Below are positions 28,670-38,052 of a stretch of 39,555 nucleotides of DNA, piece after piece. A model generated the notes under the pieces. It searched no databases. It was not told the DNA's origin and saw nothing but the letters and a program-made list of their open reading frames with translations. The DNA is from Roseivirga sp. E12 (GTDB lineage Bacteria > Bacteroidota > Bacteroidia > Cytophagales > Cyclobacteriaceae), in NCBI RefSeq assembly GCF_017592825.1, contig NZ_JAGFMD010000015.1, forward strand, positions 1-39,555. The letters run 5' to 3'. The first letter of the stretch is position 1. Every line of letters starts with the position of its first letter. The translations under genes and the position numbers were made by a program.

Positions 28670-30034
28670 ATGATTAAGAAATTTAGTTTCCTTATGATGT
28701 TCTGTGTCGCTTTCTCGTTTGCATCGAGGGGTCAGAATATCAAATACGAAGAATTTGACCTAGACAACGGGTTGCATGTAATTCTTCATCAAGACAATTC
28801 AACACCCATAGTTACAGTTTCTGTACTCTATCATGTGGGATCTAAGAATGAGCCAGAAGGCCGTACAGGGTTTGCTCACTTCTTTGAGCACCTTATGTTC
28901 GAAGGTTCTCCCAATATTGGTCGTGGGGAATACTTTAAGATTATAGAAGCAGCGGGTGGTAGTCTTAATGCTAACACATCTCCTGATAGAACTTTCTATT
29001 TCCAGACTTTACCCTCCAACCAGTTGGAGTTGGGACTGTATATGGAGTCAGAAAGAATGCTACATGCGAAAATAGATTCTACTGGAATCGCTACGCAAAA
29101 AGAGGTCGTGAAGGAAGAGAAAAGACAAGGTGTTGATAACCAACCTTATGGTACTATCCTTGAGAAAATGCTGAAAAACGCATATGCTGGGACTAACTAC
29201 GAATGGTCGCCTATTGGAAGTTTTGAAGACATCGATGCAGCTACCGATAAGGATTTCGTAGATTTTTATGAGATCTTCTACGTACCTAATAATGCAACTC
29301 TTTCCATTGCCGGTGATTTTGAAACTGAGGAAGCTAAGAAGCTTATTGAAGCTTATTTTGGTGAGATAAAGAGAGGGACCAAAACTATTCCGAGACCTTC
29401 CATTACTGCACCTAAATTAGACGGGAAAGTTGAGGAAACAGTTTTTGACAATGTTCAGTTGCCAGCTGTCATTCAAGGTTATAGAATGCCACCACAAGGA
29501 ACCGAAGATTACTATGCATTGCAATTGGTTACTCAACTGCTTTCTGGAGGTCAAAGTTCAAGATTTCAGAAGGTACTGGTAGACGAAAAGAGAATGGCAC
29601 TTGGGGTTCAGGTGGTACCACTGGCGCTTGAGAACGGTGGATTGTTTATCAACTTCGCGCTTCCTAATCAGGGATATGAAGTAGGTGACCTAGAAAAGGA
29701 AATGGATATTCTTATCGAAGAGATTAAGAATGATCTTGTTCCTGAAAGAGAGTTCCAAAAGCTGATGAATCAAATTGAGAATAACTTTATCTCAGGTTAC
29801 GGTTCAGTTCAGTCAATTGCTGAGAGCTTAGCCAATTACCATGTGTACTTTGGCGATGCAGAGTTAATCAATACTGAGATTGAGCGCTATAGAAAGGTTT
29901 CTAGAGAAGACTTGATGAAAGTGGCAAAGAAGTATTTCGTGCCAGAGAATAAAGTAGTATTAACCTATAGACCTAAGTCTGAACAAGAAAAGCCAACAGA
30001 GGCGAAAATCAAGAAGGAAGGAGGAAACAACTAA
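28670..30034 (+). CDS. M16-family zinc peptidase, catalytic subunit
   Basis: This 454-residue protein has a signal peptide (1-22, FSFLMMFCVAFSFASRG). The inverted zinc motif HFFEH is at 70-74, with the downstream acidic ligand in EVVKEEKRQ (Glu149 or Glu150), at the usual M16 distance. The C-terminal half holds the second M16 domain with RMPPQGTEDYYALQLVTQLLSGG. Such proteins act in the periplasm on small peptides and usually pair with a non-catalytic homologue. The next gene is that partner, its start overlapping this stop by one base (TAATG), so they are translationally coupled. Confidence 0.94.
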   Translation: MIKKFSFLMMFCVAFSFASRGQNIKYEEFDLDNGLHVILHQDNSTPIVTVSVLYHVGSKNEPEGRTGFAHFFEHLMFEGSPNIGRGEYFKIIEAAGGSLNANTSPDRTFYFQTLPSNQLELGLYMESERMLHAKIDSTGIATQKEVVKEEKRQGVDNQPYGTILEKMLKNAYAGTNYEWSPIGSFEDIDAATDKDFVDFYEIFYVPNNATLSIAGDFETEEAKKLIEAYFGEIKRGTKTIPRPSITAPKLDGKVEETVFDNVQLPAVIQGYRMPPQGTEDYYALQLVTQLLSGGQSSRFQKVLVDEKRMALGVQVVPLALENGGLFINFALPNQGYEVGDLEKEMDILIEEIKNDLVPEREFQKLMNQIENNFISGYGSVQSIAESLANYHVYFGDAELINTEIERYRKVSREDLMKVAKKYFVPENKVVLTYRPKSEQEKPTEAKIKKEGGNN

Positions 30035-32088
30035 TGAAGAAATTTTTAACCCTCGCGCTAGTTTGCCTTGCATTTGGGGCAACCGCGCAGATCGATAGAA
30101 CTAAACTTCCTGAGCCTGCACCTGCAAAGGAGCTTAAGCTAGGAGATTACGAAAAGTTCACCCTTAAAAATGGACTAACAGTAATCGTAGCAGAGAATCA
30201 TAAACTACCAACTATTAGTTGGACACTTTCTCTTAATACTGGACCAGTTACCGAAGGTGATAAGGCTGGTTACTGGGGAATCTATGGTCAAGTGATGAGT
30301 GCTGGAACAACTTCTAAAACAAAAGAAGAGCTAAGTGAAGAGATTGACTTTATGGGCGCTTCAGTGTCGGCAAGTGCTAGTTCAGTATCTGCTTTCTCTC
30401 TATCTAAATACAAGGAGGATGTACTAGATATTATGTCAGACATTCTTTATAATCCTTCATTTCCGCAGGATGAATTTGACAGAGCTATAGAGCAAACGCT
30501 CACTGGTCTGAAACAAGCCAAAGACGATCCGAATGGTATCGCTTCAACTGTAAGAAGCATGTTGAATTACGGTAAAGATCACCCTTATGGGGAAGCGGCA
30601 ACAGAAGAGACCGTCAATAACATCACAATTGATGACTTGAAAGCTCACTATGCCAACTTCTTTAAGCCAAACATAGCTTATCTAATTATCACTGGAGATA
30701 TCACAAAGCGAGAAGCTCAAAAATTGGCTAAAAAGTATTTTGGCGATTGGAAAAAAGGTGATGTTCAGAAAGAGGAGTTTGTTACTCCAAAGTCGATAGA
30801 AGAGACTGTCATTTCATTTGTCGATAGGCCTTCTTCGGTGCAATCTGTAATTAGTATTTCTTATACGGTTGATAATAAGCCTGGTAATGCCGATGCAACT
30901 ACTATCTCGGTTATGAATGAGATTCTTGGAGGTAGCGGGTCTGCCAGACTTTTCATGAATCTTAGGGAAGATAAAGGCTATACATATGGTGCGTATTCTA
31001 GTTTAGGAAGCAGCCGATATAGCGCTTCTTTCAATGCTTCTGCAAGTGTGAGAAATGAAGTGACTGATAGTGCTTTGACTGAGTTTATGAACGAGCTTAA
31101 AAGGATTAGAGAAGCTGAGGTGACTCAAGAAGAACTGGACTTAGCTGTCAATTCTATGAGGGGGTCATTTGCCAGAGGCCTAGAAAACAGAGGAACAGCT
31201 GCGCAGTACGCCTTAAGTATTGAGTTGAACAACCTGCCTGATGATTACTATGCAAACTATCTGAAGCGTTTGGAGGCAATTACAGTCCAAGACATTCAGA
31301 GAGTAGCTCAGAAATACATCAGACCTGACAATGCCAATGTGGTGATTGTAGGTAAAGGAGAGGAGGTCATTGAGTCACTAAGACCTTTTGCACTAATCAA
31401 CTTTTATGATTCTGAAGGGAATCCTGCTGAAGACCCAACCAAAAAGGAGATTGCAGACATATCACCACGAACTATTCTTGACAAATACATAGAAGCGATA
31501 GGTGGTAGAGAAGCTATTGATGGAGTAAGCTCTGTAGTCAACAAGAGTTCGGCTTCACTCTCAATGGGCGGACAATCATTAACCATCGGAAGAGCGGTTT
31601 ATCAACAAGGACCGGACAAGTTTGCAGATGTTCAAACAGTCCCAGTTCAGGGGGATATCTACCAAGTTTATAATTCAGGCGAGTCCTACATTGTAATGGG
31701 AGGGCAAAAGCAATCTCCTCCAGGTCCATTTGCAGACCTAATGAAATATCAGGGCACTCTTTTCGGAGAGAGATTCTATGAAGATATTGGATTCAAGCTT
31801 AGTTATAAGGGTACTTCCAAAGTGAATGGCAAGGAAGCTCACAGAATAGAGGTCAACCTTGGAAGTATGTCAATCAACGAGTACTATGATGTTGAATCAG
31901 GTTTGAAAATTAGAATTGAACTTGGACCTTCAGGAACTATTGACTTGACAGACTATAAAGAAGTGAATGGGGTGAAAATTCCACATGGGTTTGCTCAATC
32001 AGGCGGGCAGTTGCCTGTTACTCTTGAGTTTGCTTCAGAAGAGGTAGTCGTCAATGGAGAAATTGATCCTTCTATTTTTAATAAATAG
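30034..32088 (+). CDS. M16-family non-catalytic partner with a C-terminal lipoprotein-type domain
   Basis: This 684-residue exported protein (signal peptide 1-19, FLTLALVCLAFGATAQ) has two M16 domains over about 20-460. The HxxEH site is replaced by GYWGIYGQVMSAGT, so it lacks zinc ligands. It keeps the RLFMNLREDKGYTYGAYS block of the second domain, which in M16 pairs contributes Arg/Tyr to substrate binding. Residues about 478-684 form an extra domain (YIEAIGGREAIDGV...EYYDVESGLKIRI...VNGVKIPHGF) resembling the LolA/outer-membrane lipoprotein-sorting fold. It forms an operon with the preceding catalytic subunit and has a strong terminator downstream. Confidence 0.9.
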   Translation: MKKFLTLALVCLAFGATAQIDRTKLPEPAPAKELKLGDYEKFTLKNGLTVIVAENHKLPTISWTLSLNTGPVTEGDKAGYWGIYGQVMSAGTTSKTKEELSEEIDFMGASVSASASSVSAFSLSKYKEDVLDIMSDILYNPSFPQDEFDRAIEQTLTGLKQAKDDPNGIASTVRSMLNYGKDHPYGEAATEETVNNITIDDLKAHYANFFKPNIAYLIITGDITKREAQKLAKKYFGDWKKGDVQKEEFVTPKSIEETVISFVDRPSSVQSVISISYTVDNKPGNADATTISVMNEILGGSGSARLFMNLREDKGYTYGAYSSLGSSRYSASFNASASVRNEVTDSALTEFMNELKRIREAEVTQEELDLAVNSMRGSFARGLENRGTAAQYALSIELNNLPDDYYANYLKRLEAITVQDIQRVAQKYIRPDNANVVIVGKGEEVIESLRPFALINFYDSEGNPAEDPTKKEIADISPRTILDKYIEAIGGREAIDGVSSVVNKSSASLSMGGQSLTIGRAVYQQGPDKFADVQTVPVQGDIYQVYNSGESYIVMGGQKQSPPGPFADLMKYQGTLFGERFYEDIGFKLSYKGTSKVNGKEAHRIEVNLGSMSINEYYDVESGLKIRIELGPSGTIDLTDYKEVNGVKIPHGFAQSGGQLPVTLEFASEEVVVNGEIDPSIFNK

Positions 32089-32109
32089 ATTTAGATACAG
32101 AATGAGGGA

Positions 32110-32139
32110 GGTCACTAGTTTTTCTAGTGGCCTTTTTTT
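32110..32139 (+). terminator. Rho-independent terminator after the M16 operon
   Basis: A 9-bp stem, GGTCACTAG (32110-32118) with CTAGTGGCC (32124-32132), closes a TTTTT loop and is followed by seven T. It lies 21 bp after the stop codon. Confidence 0.9.
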
Positions 32140-32287
32140 ATGTTTATTGACTATTAGGGGCTGGCGGCCCTGAAAAGGTAAGCTTACAAAGTCATAAAAA
32201 TGTCGTTCCAAGACAGAAAGAGGCTTTGCTTAACTAAAGTTGTCGTTTTCAGGATTAATTTGTTTAATTTATGGAAACTGACTACGT

Positions 32288-33130
32288 ATGAAAACTCCAC
32301 TCACCCTGAAGCGAGCATTGACTTTCACCGTCTTGCTGCTTACAGTTTTTGTCTTGATATCTATGGATTTAGATACCAAGTCCATCAAAAGTCCCAAAGC
32401 TCAAAGTTCTTCTCCCAACAAAGTCATAGAGCCATCTATTATTAGCTCAACCGACAATAAAAAGGCCTATGATAGTGCTCAATATGTATTGAACGCATAT
32501 CAAGACGCTATTGGTGGTGAACGATGGAAATCGATTAAGACAATGCATAAAACAGGGCTAGTTTCTATGAAGGCAGGTAGTTCAATGGCCCTGTCCTATG
32601 GTAAGGAAATGTATCAGGGGGTCGGAGGCTATCTTCTTGAGGAAATCAATGTCAACGATTCTAAGCTATCTCAAGTGATGCAAGACGGACAAGTCATGAC
32701 GCTGGTCCGTAATAATATCTATCCACAATCAGGGCTAGAAGCCCTTTCCTTTAAAGAACACCTTTTACCAATTGGTAATCTTGATGAGATTAGTTCGCCA
32801 ACTGCTCGATTTATGGGTAGGCATCTAGTGGAAGGAAAATGGGTTTATAAACTTTTCAGAGGCCAACAGCTAGGGCATGATATTTATGAATACTTTGAAG
32901 TCACTTCAAAATTGAAAGTGATGACCTCTCTTGGCAATGGCTGTCATGTCAAGTTTAAGAAGTACAAATCCATTGATGGGCTAAGAATACCAACACTGGT
33001 TGAAACATATTTCAAGGAATTCGAAAGACAGATTTCTTACGAAGTAGAGCAAATTGCTATGAATGTGACAATACCGACATCTCCTATAGATGCGAAGTCT
33101 GTGTCTATTGAGAGCGTAGTTTCAAATTAA
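32288..33130 (+). CDS. Exported protein with an M16-partner-like C-terminal domain
   Basis: This 280-residue protein has an N-terminal hydrophobic segment (about 9-26, ALTFTVLLLTVFVLISM) after basic residues, so it is a signal peptide or anchor. A low-complexity Ser/Lys linker follows. Residues about 65-265 repeat the pattern of the extra domain of the upstream M16 partner: Y.(D/E)AIGG at the start, a central G.W.YKL turn, EYFEVTSKLKV, and IDGLRIPT near the end. It may be a paralogue of that domain released as a separate protein. Exact function unknown, and a role in lipid or lipoprotein binding is inference. It is separated from the M16 operon by a terminator. Confidence 0.72.
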   Translation: MKTPLTLKRALTFTVLLLTVFVLISMDLDTKSIKSPKAQSSSPNKVIEPSIISSTDNKKAYDSAQYVLNAYQDAIGGERWKSIKTMHKTGLVSMKAGSSMALSYGKEMYQGVGGYLLEEINVNDSKLSQVMQDGQVMTLVRNNIYPQSGLEALSFKEHLLPIGNLDEISSPTARFMGRHLVEGKWVYKLFRGQQLGHDIYEYFEVTSKLKVMTSLGNGCHVKFKKYKSIDGLRIPTLVETYFKEFERQISYEVEQIAMNVTIPTSPIDAKSVSIESVVSN

Positions 33131-33154
33131 TCGTGAAACTTAGATTGGCGTGGT

Positions 33155-34840
33155 TCAATTAGTGGAATTGAGCCAACCTTGAAGCAAATCATGCTGATGA
33201 TCACTCAGCGTATTGGATTTTGACAATTGATACACAGAGAAGTGTTCTTCTGTGCTCTGTTTAAGATCCACTTCAATTGATCTTTCAAAACGGTTGATTT
33301 GTAGTTTTAATGAATCAGGGTTTATGTCTCGAGATTCAAAGGGCTTTCCGTTGATCGACTCTATTCTATCACCAATACTTAATCCTTTCTGGGCTGGAGA
33401 ATTCTCAGCTATGTCAGTGATGGTTTGTTCTGATAACTTGAAACCATAGACCCTTTCTTCAATCTTCGTTGATGAGGTCAGTTGGAAGTCCAAACCGAAC
33501 TGAGGTGTCAATTTGGATAGATAATCCTCAAATGGCTGATTTCCTAATATGAGATCATCGAAGTAGGCATTCAGGGAGTCCTCGAAGATCGACTCCGCGG
33601 CATTCTTGTAGTCTTGGAAGGTATAACCCGATTGACTTCGACCATAAAGAGACCACATTAGTCTCATGACATCATCCAGTGACTTGCCATTGTTAAACTT
33701 GCTCCTGATCATCAAGTCAAGGATAAGAGCCGCCAAGGCACCTTCATTGTAGATCGATACTTTTCTTCCAGGGATGCCCTTCTCATAACCATCGAGCCAA
33801 AGGTCAAAGGAAGAATCAGCTACAGAAAGCCCTTTTCTACCTTCGTTTTCATAATGACGCTTGAGCATCTTGTTTAGATCTTCTAGATATTCATCAAGGC
33901 TGTATACTTTGGATCTCACCAAGAAAAGATCTCCATAATAAGTGGTGACACCCTCAGTGACAAAACCAGTCTTATGGTAATTCGCGTTTTGAAAATCATA
34001 AGGAGTCATTTCCACAGGACGAAGTCTAATCACATTCCATGTATGAAACAGCTCATGGGAACTTACACCAAGAAAATCTTTATACCTCGCTCTTTCTGCT
34101 AACTCGCCTGATGGGCCAATAGTGATAACCGTAGAGTTCCAGTGCTCCACACCATGGTAGTGTTTATAGGGAAGGCATTGGAAGAGGAAATGATATTCAG
34201 AACATGGGAACTCACCCATTACATCAATCTGAACTTCGGTGAAACGTTTGAAGTCATTAATTACTTCATTATCTGTTCTAGGCAGGCTCCCCTGTATCCA
34301 TAAATTGAACAAATGTTCTCCTACTTTGTAGGATATTCTTCTGAGTGATCCGCTAGCAAATATTGGACTATCAACCAACCTGTAGTAATTAGGGGAGTAG
34401 AGCTGATGTCTTCCAGCCTTTTCCAGTCCAGACGTTATTTCGTAATGCTCAGGTAAGTCAAAACTGATTGTACTTGGTCGCTCAAGACTTGACTTAGTAT
34501 AAATGCAACAATTAATGGGATTGATGTATAATTGCTCATCATCAAGCCATGAGTTACCCGCATCCATTTCAAATGCGTAGTATTCATAGATGAGGGTAAC
34601 AACTCCTGGCTTGTTGGTTAACCGCCAAGAGCCCTTAGTAGACTTTTTTAGAGCAATTGGCTTGTCAGTTTCGTCAAAAGCATTGATCAAACGAATCCGC
34701 TTGGCGAAATTTTGGATCTGATAGCGTCCGGGTCTCCAATTGGGTAAGAATATTTCTGTATCCGGATTGTCGGCACGAAAAGTTGCTTTAATGATCAGGT
34801 AGTGAGTGTTAGGATTGCTAAAAGAGAAGTGATAGTCCAT
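33155..34840 (-). CDS. M61-family peptidase with PDZ domain
   Basis: This 561-residue protein begins with an M61 N-terminal beta-domain (MDYHFSFSNPNTHYL...FLPNWRPGRYQIQNFAK). The zinc motif HELFH is at 262-266, followed by TWNVIRLRPVEM, and the third ligand is Glu in FVTEGVTTYYGDL. A PDZ domain sits near 480-545 (FKLSEQTITDIAENSPAQKG, DRIESINGKPF). M61 members include glycyl aminopeptidases. No clear signal peptide is visible, so it may be cytoplasmic or use an unrecognised export route. It is divergent from rpmH, with 107 bp between the starts. Confidence 0.9.
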   Translation of the reverse strand: MDYHFSFSNPNTHYLIIKATFRADNPDTEIFLPNWRPGRYQIQNFAKRIRLINAFDETDKPIALKKSTKGSWRLTNKPGVVTLIYEYYAFEMDAGNSWLDDEQLYINPINCCIYTKSSLERPSTISFDLPEHYEITSGLEKAGRHQLYSPNYYRLVDSPIFASGSLRRISYKVGEHLFNLWIQGSLPRTDNEVINDFKRFTEVQIDVMGEFPCSEYHFLFQCLPYKHYHGVEHWNSTVITIGPSGELAERARYKDFLGVSSHELFHTWNVIRLRPVEMTPYDFQNANYHKTGFVTEGVTTYYGDLFLVRSKVYSLDEYLEDLNKMLKRHYENEGRKGLSVADSSFDLWLDGYEKGIPGRKVSIYNEGALAALILDLMIRSKFNNGKSLDDVMRLMWSLYGRSQSGYTFQDYKNAAESIFEDSLNAYFDDLILGNQPFEDYLSKLTPQFGLDFQLTSSTKIEERVYGFKLSEQTITDIAENSPAQKGLSIGDRIESINGKPFESRDINPDSLKLQINRFERSIEVDLKQSTEEHFSVYQLSKSNTLSDHQHDLLQGWLNSTN

Positions 34841-34885
34841 AGAGATAAACAGAATGGATTAAAGCTAAACAATTTCTAACACACG

Positions 34886-34916
34886 TTGGTAAAAAAGAAA
34901 AAGGTGTCTATCTTTG
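34886..34916 (+). promoter_or_regulatory. Promoter of the rpmH-rnpA operon
   Basis: TTG at 34886-34888 and TATCTTTG at 34909-34916, separated by 20 bp, match the Bacteroidota -33/-7 consensus (TTTG, TAnnTTTG) very closely. The -7 element ends 31 bp before the rpmH ATG. Confidence 0.8.
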
Positions 34917-34947
34917 CATTCCTTTTTGAGAGAAAGATAAAGAAACG

Positions 34948-35106
34948 ATGAAAAGAACATTTCAACCTTCGCAGAGAAAGAGAAAAAATAAGCACGGATT
35001 CAGATCTAGAATGGAGTCTGCTAATGGTAGAAGCGTACTCGCGAGACGTAGAGCCAAAGGAAGGCACAAGTTGACTGTTTCTGACGAAGGAAAGCACGGT
35101 AAATAA
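34948..35106 (+). CDS. rpmH: Ribosomal protein bL34
   Basis: This 52-residue, highly basic protein starts [20 protein letters not shown] and continues with [22 protein letters not shown], the full bL34 signature. It is part of the large ribosomal subunit. It is followed 37 bp later by rnpA, the conserved bacterial order. The C-terminus is slightly extended ([10 protein letters not shown]) compared with typical 44-residue bL34, as seen in other Bacteroidota. Confidence 0.97.
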   Translation: MKRTFQPSQRKRKNKHGFRSRMESANGRSVLARRRAKGRHKLTVSDEGKHGK

Positions 35107-35143
35107 TTCTGTGTACTAATGAGGTTTTGTTAACTTAAACCTC

Positions 35144-35563
35144 GTGTCCGGGTCAAATACAACGAATTTGAAATATACTTTCCCTAAGTCGGAAAGACTA
35201 CATAGTAAAAAACTAATCAAGGAGCTTTTTGAGAAAGGCTCCTCTTTTTATTTATACCCCTTCAAAGTTATTTATCTACCGCAAGCAGAGATTGATTCTA
35301 ACCAAGTTCTTATCTCGGTTTCCAAAAAGAAGTTCAAAAAGGCAGTCACTCGAAACTTAATTAAAAGGAAGGTCAAAGAAACTTACCGCTTGAATAAGCA
35401 TCTTCTCACTGACGAATCTTCCACTTTGCCAAAATTATTGATTGGTTATATTTATACAGGAAACGACATTTTGCCTTATCAAACCATTGAGAGCAAACTA
35501 AAGAAATCGCTTCTCCGTTTGAAGAAGGAGTTAAACGACCTTTCGCATAAGGATCAATCATGA
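35144..35563 (+). CDS. rnpA: Ribonuclease P protein component
   Basis: This is the protein subunit of RNase P, which matures tRNA 5' ends. The 139-residue frame carries YTFPKSERLHSKKLIKELF near the start and the RNA-binding helix KKKFKKAVTRNLIKRKVKETYR (65-86) with the conserved RN and KR pairs. GTG at 35144 opens the frame. A TTG at 35168 would give MKYTFPKSERL, the more typical length, and may be the true start. The stop overlaps the next ATG by 4 bp, so it is co-translated with the S41 peptidase. Confidence 0.95.
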   Translation: MSGSNTTNLKYTFPKSERLHSKKLIKELFEKGSSFYLYPFKVIYLPQAEIDSNQVLISVSKKKFKKAVTRNLIKRKVKETYRLNKHLLTDESSTLPKLLIGYIYTGNDILPYQTIESKLKKSLLRLKKELNDLSHKDQS

Positions 35564-37218
35564 GGAAATTTAAGATTAGAAAAATTCAAGCTGCCATTCT
35601 TGGCCTATCCGTATTTTTGCTTTGGTCATTTACTGCTCCACAGAATGACAAGTACTTCGAGATATTGAAGAACCTTGACATTTTCGCAACCATGTATAAA
35701 GAGGTTAATGCCAACTATGTAGATGACATTAATCCGAATACAATTATGGAGGTTGGGATAGATGCCATGCTATCCACTTTAGATCCTTACACTGTCTATT
35801 ATCCAGAAGATCAAATTGAAGATGTTAGAACAGAAAATACTGGTCAGTATGGAGGTATTGGGGCAATAGTGGGTGAGAAGTATGATAAACGAATCATGAT
35901 AATTATGCCCAACGAGGGCTTTGCGGCAGAAAAGGCGGGATTGAAGAGAGGCGATGAAATCTTATCAATCAATGGGATTGATGTCAGACAAGATTATGAC
36001 AAGGCCAGTCTGTATTTGCGAGGTCAGGCCTCTTCTAAATTGGCATTGAAGATTGAAAGGCCTGGTGAGGGAGAACTGGACATTGAAGTCGAACTGGAAA
36101 CTATAGAATTACCAAACGTACCCTACTATGGTATGGTCAACGAGGATGTTGGTTTGATTAAACTTACAGGTTTTACAGATAATGCATCAAAAGAAGTTAA
36201 ATCAGCACTGCGGCAATTGAAGAAAGACGGTGCGGAGAGGATTATCTTAGACCTAAGAGGTAATGGGGGTGGCCTGCTGAATGAGGCCGTCAACATTTCA
36301 AATATTTTCATTGATAAAGGGCAGTTGGTGGTGACAACAAAGGGCAAGCTTAAAGAAATGAATGCTACCTATAAGACTTTGAATACCGGTACCGACTTAG
36401 ATATTCCATTGGCCGTACTCATTAATAGTTCGAGTGCGTCTGCCTCCGAAATCGTTGCAGGCACCATGCAAGACTACGATAGAGGAGTCATCATAGGTAG
36501 AAAGTCATTTGGTAAGGGCCTTGTTCAGCGTACAATGCCACTATCTTATAACTCTCAAATGAAGGTTACAATAGCTAAATACTATACGCCAAGCGGCAGA
36601 TGTATTCAGGCTATTGATTATAGCAATAGAAATGAAGATGGAAGTGTGGGCAAGATTGCTGACTCTTTGCAAACTGCCTTTCAGACTAATAATGGAAGAG
36701 TCGTATTTGACGGAGGGGGTGTTGATCCTGACTTTGGTGTAAACAGAAATAAATTAGCCCCTATAACAATCTCACTTTTGAAGGCTGACCTTTTCTTTAG
36801 GTTTGGAAACGAGTACAATGGAGAAATGCCAGCAGGCCAAGTTGCTTCCGAGATCTCAATCAGTGATGAAGTGTTGAGTGAATTCAAGTTATGGCTGGCA
36901 GGTCAAACCTTGGATTACACATCTGACATTCAAGAAGAAATCGCCCAACTAAGAGAGAAAGCTTCAGAGTTGGGAGAACTTGAAAGAATTCAAAGTCAAC
37001 TTGAAGGTTTGGAATCTGCGGTTGCCAATAACCTTGACAGTGATCTTGAAAATAGTAAAGAAGAAATTAGGCATTTCATAAAAGAAGAGTTTGCTGCAAG
37101 ATTACTCTTGGAAAGAGGAATTATTGAAGCCTCTTTTGAAGTAGATGAAGATGTTAAAAAGGCCATTGAGATATTATCTGATCAAGCTCACTATACTCAA
37201 GTCCTAAGTGGTAACTAG
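35560..37218 (+). CDS. C-terminal processing peptidase (S41 family, PDZ)
   Basis: This 552-residue protease has a signal anchor (about 8-27, IQAAILGLSVFLLWSFTAP) and a PDZ domain at about 85-175 with GGIGAIVG and EKAGLKRGDEILSINGIDV. The S41 catalytic core follows, with nucleophile Ser294 in SSSASASEI and general base Lys319 in FGKGLVQ, exactly 25 residues apart as in Prc/CtpA. A 120-residue C-terminal coiled-coil-rich extension follows. It probably trims exported proteins from the C-terminus. It lies between rnpA (4-bp overlap) and a TauE/SafE gene 6 bp downstream. Confidence 0.95.
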   Translation: MRKFKIRKIQAAILGLSVFLLWSFTAPQNDKYFEILKNLDIFATMYKEVNANYVDDINPNTIMEVGIDAMLSTLDPYTVYYPEDQIEDVRTENTGQYGGIGAIVGEKYDKRIMIIMPNEGFAAEKAGLKRGDEILSINGIDVRQDYDKASLYLRGQASSKLALKIERPGEGELDIEVELETIELPNVPYYGMVNEDVGLIKLTGFTDNASKEVKSALRQLKKDGAERIILDLRGNGGGLLNEAVNISNIFIDKGQLVVTTKGKLKEMNATYKTLNTGTDLDIPLAVLINSSSASASEIVAGTMQDYDRGVIIGRKSFGKGLVQRTMPLSYNSQMKVTIAKYYTPSGRCIQAIDYSNRNEDGSVGKIADSLQTAFQTNNGRVVFDGGGVDPDFGVNRNKLAPITISLLKADLFFRFGNEYNGEMPAGQVASEISISDEVLSEFKLWLAGQTLDYTSDIQEEIAQLREKASELGELERIQSQLEGLESAVANNLDSDLENSKEEIRHFIKEEFAARLLLERGIIEASFEVDEDVKKAIEILSDQAHYTQVLSGN

Positions 37219-37224
37219 CGCTGA

Positions 37225-38037
37225 ATGACTGACTTCCTTTTGTTGTTCATCATGGGTCTTGCCGGGGGATTGCTAGCCGGATTAATTGGTATTGGAGGAG
37301 GTGTAATGTACATCTTGGTACTTCCGTATCTATTAATTGGGATGGGCTTTCCGGAACAAGAAATTGTCCAGTATACTATCGCCAATTCAATCTTCGGAAC
37401 AATGTTCGCTGCCCTCTCGGGCAACATTGCCTTAATTAAAAGAGGAGAGTTCTACTGGAGAGAAGTAGCAGCAATTGGTGTGTTTGGTACTATCTCTTCT
37501 ATAATGGTACTCCACTTTGTTGTTAATACTCCAAACTACGACAAGGAGCTATTTAACTATATAGTAATTGCCTTGATGATATTCATAGCAATTAGGACTC
37601 TTCAGCAGTCAAGTCGATCAAGTGGTGAAGGTGATCAAAAAAAAGTACCGATTATGAGTTTGGGGTTTATTGGGATTGGCGCAGGCTCTGTTTCGGCACT
37701 TTCTGGCCTAGGTGGTGGTACGGCTATTATCCCAATCTTAAACAGTGGACTTAAGATGTCGATGCATAAGGCAAAAGCGATATCTCTTGGCGTAATTTTT
37801 ATCACTGCTTTCTCACTCTCAATTTTCAATTTATTGGAGAGTCCAATGATCAACTTTATGAATCAGAATACAGGATATATAGTTTGGCCTTTGGCTTTAA
37901 TGATCTCGCTTGGTGTAGTGATTGGCTCGCCTTTAGGAGTAATTCTGGCTAGGCGACTGTCCAATAAGCTAATCAGTTATATCTTTGTGCTCTTTGTTCT
38001 GGTTGTGATAGCTGATAAGGCGCTTCAATTGATCTGA
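37225..38037 (+). CDS. TauE/SafE-family anion transporter or exporter
   Basis: This 270-residue inner-membrane protein has about eight hydrophobic helices and the two glycine-rich family repeats: GLAGGLLAGLIGIGGGVMYILVLP (11-34) and SVSALSGLGGGTAIIPIL (about 155-172). The family moves sulfite, sulfoacetate or other small organosulfur anions across the cytoplasmic membrane. The substrate here is not predictable. It begins 6 bp after the S41 peptidase and ends 15 bp before tsaB, within a tight co-directional run. Confidence 0.93.
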   Translation: MTDFLLLFIMGLAGGLLAGLIGIGGGVMYILVLPYLLIGMGFPEQEIVQYTIANSIFGTMFAALSGNIALIKRGEFYWREVAAIGVFGTISSIMVLHFVVNTPNYDKELFNYIVIALMIFIAIRTLQQSSRSSGEGDQKKVPIMSLGFIGIGAGSVSALSGLGGGTAIIPILNSGLKMSMHKAKAISLGVIFITAFSLSIFNLLESPMINFMNQNTGYIVWPLALMISLGVVIGSPLGVILARRLSNKLISYIFVLFVLVVIADKALQLI

Positions 38038-38052
38038 TTTTGACCCTGTATT

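Noticed and set aside
32200-32445. 81-codon plus-strand ORF overlapping the start of the 280-residue exported protein
   Set aside because: It is in a different frame from the gene with the signal segment and domain pattern, and has no recognisable features.
33152-33174. Hairpin GGTTCAATT/AATTGAGCC at the convergent end of two genes
   Set aside because: It overlaps the last codons of the M61 gene and has no T-run on either side, so a terminator call is not supported.
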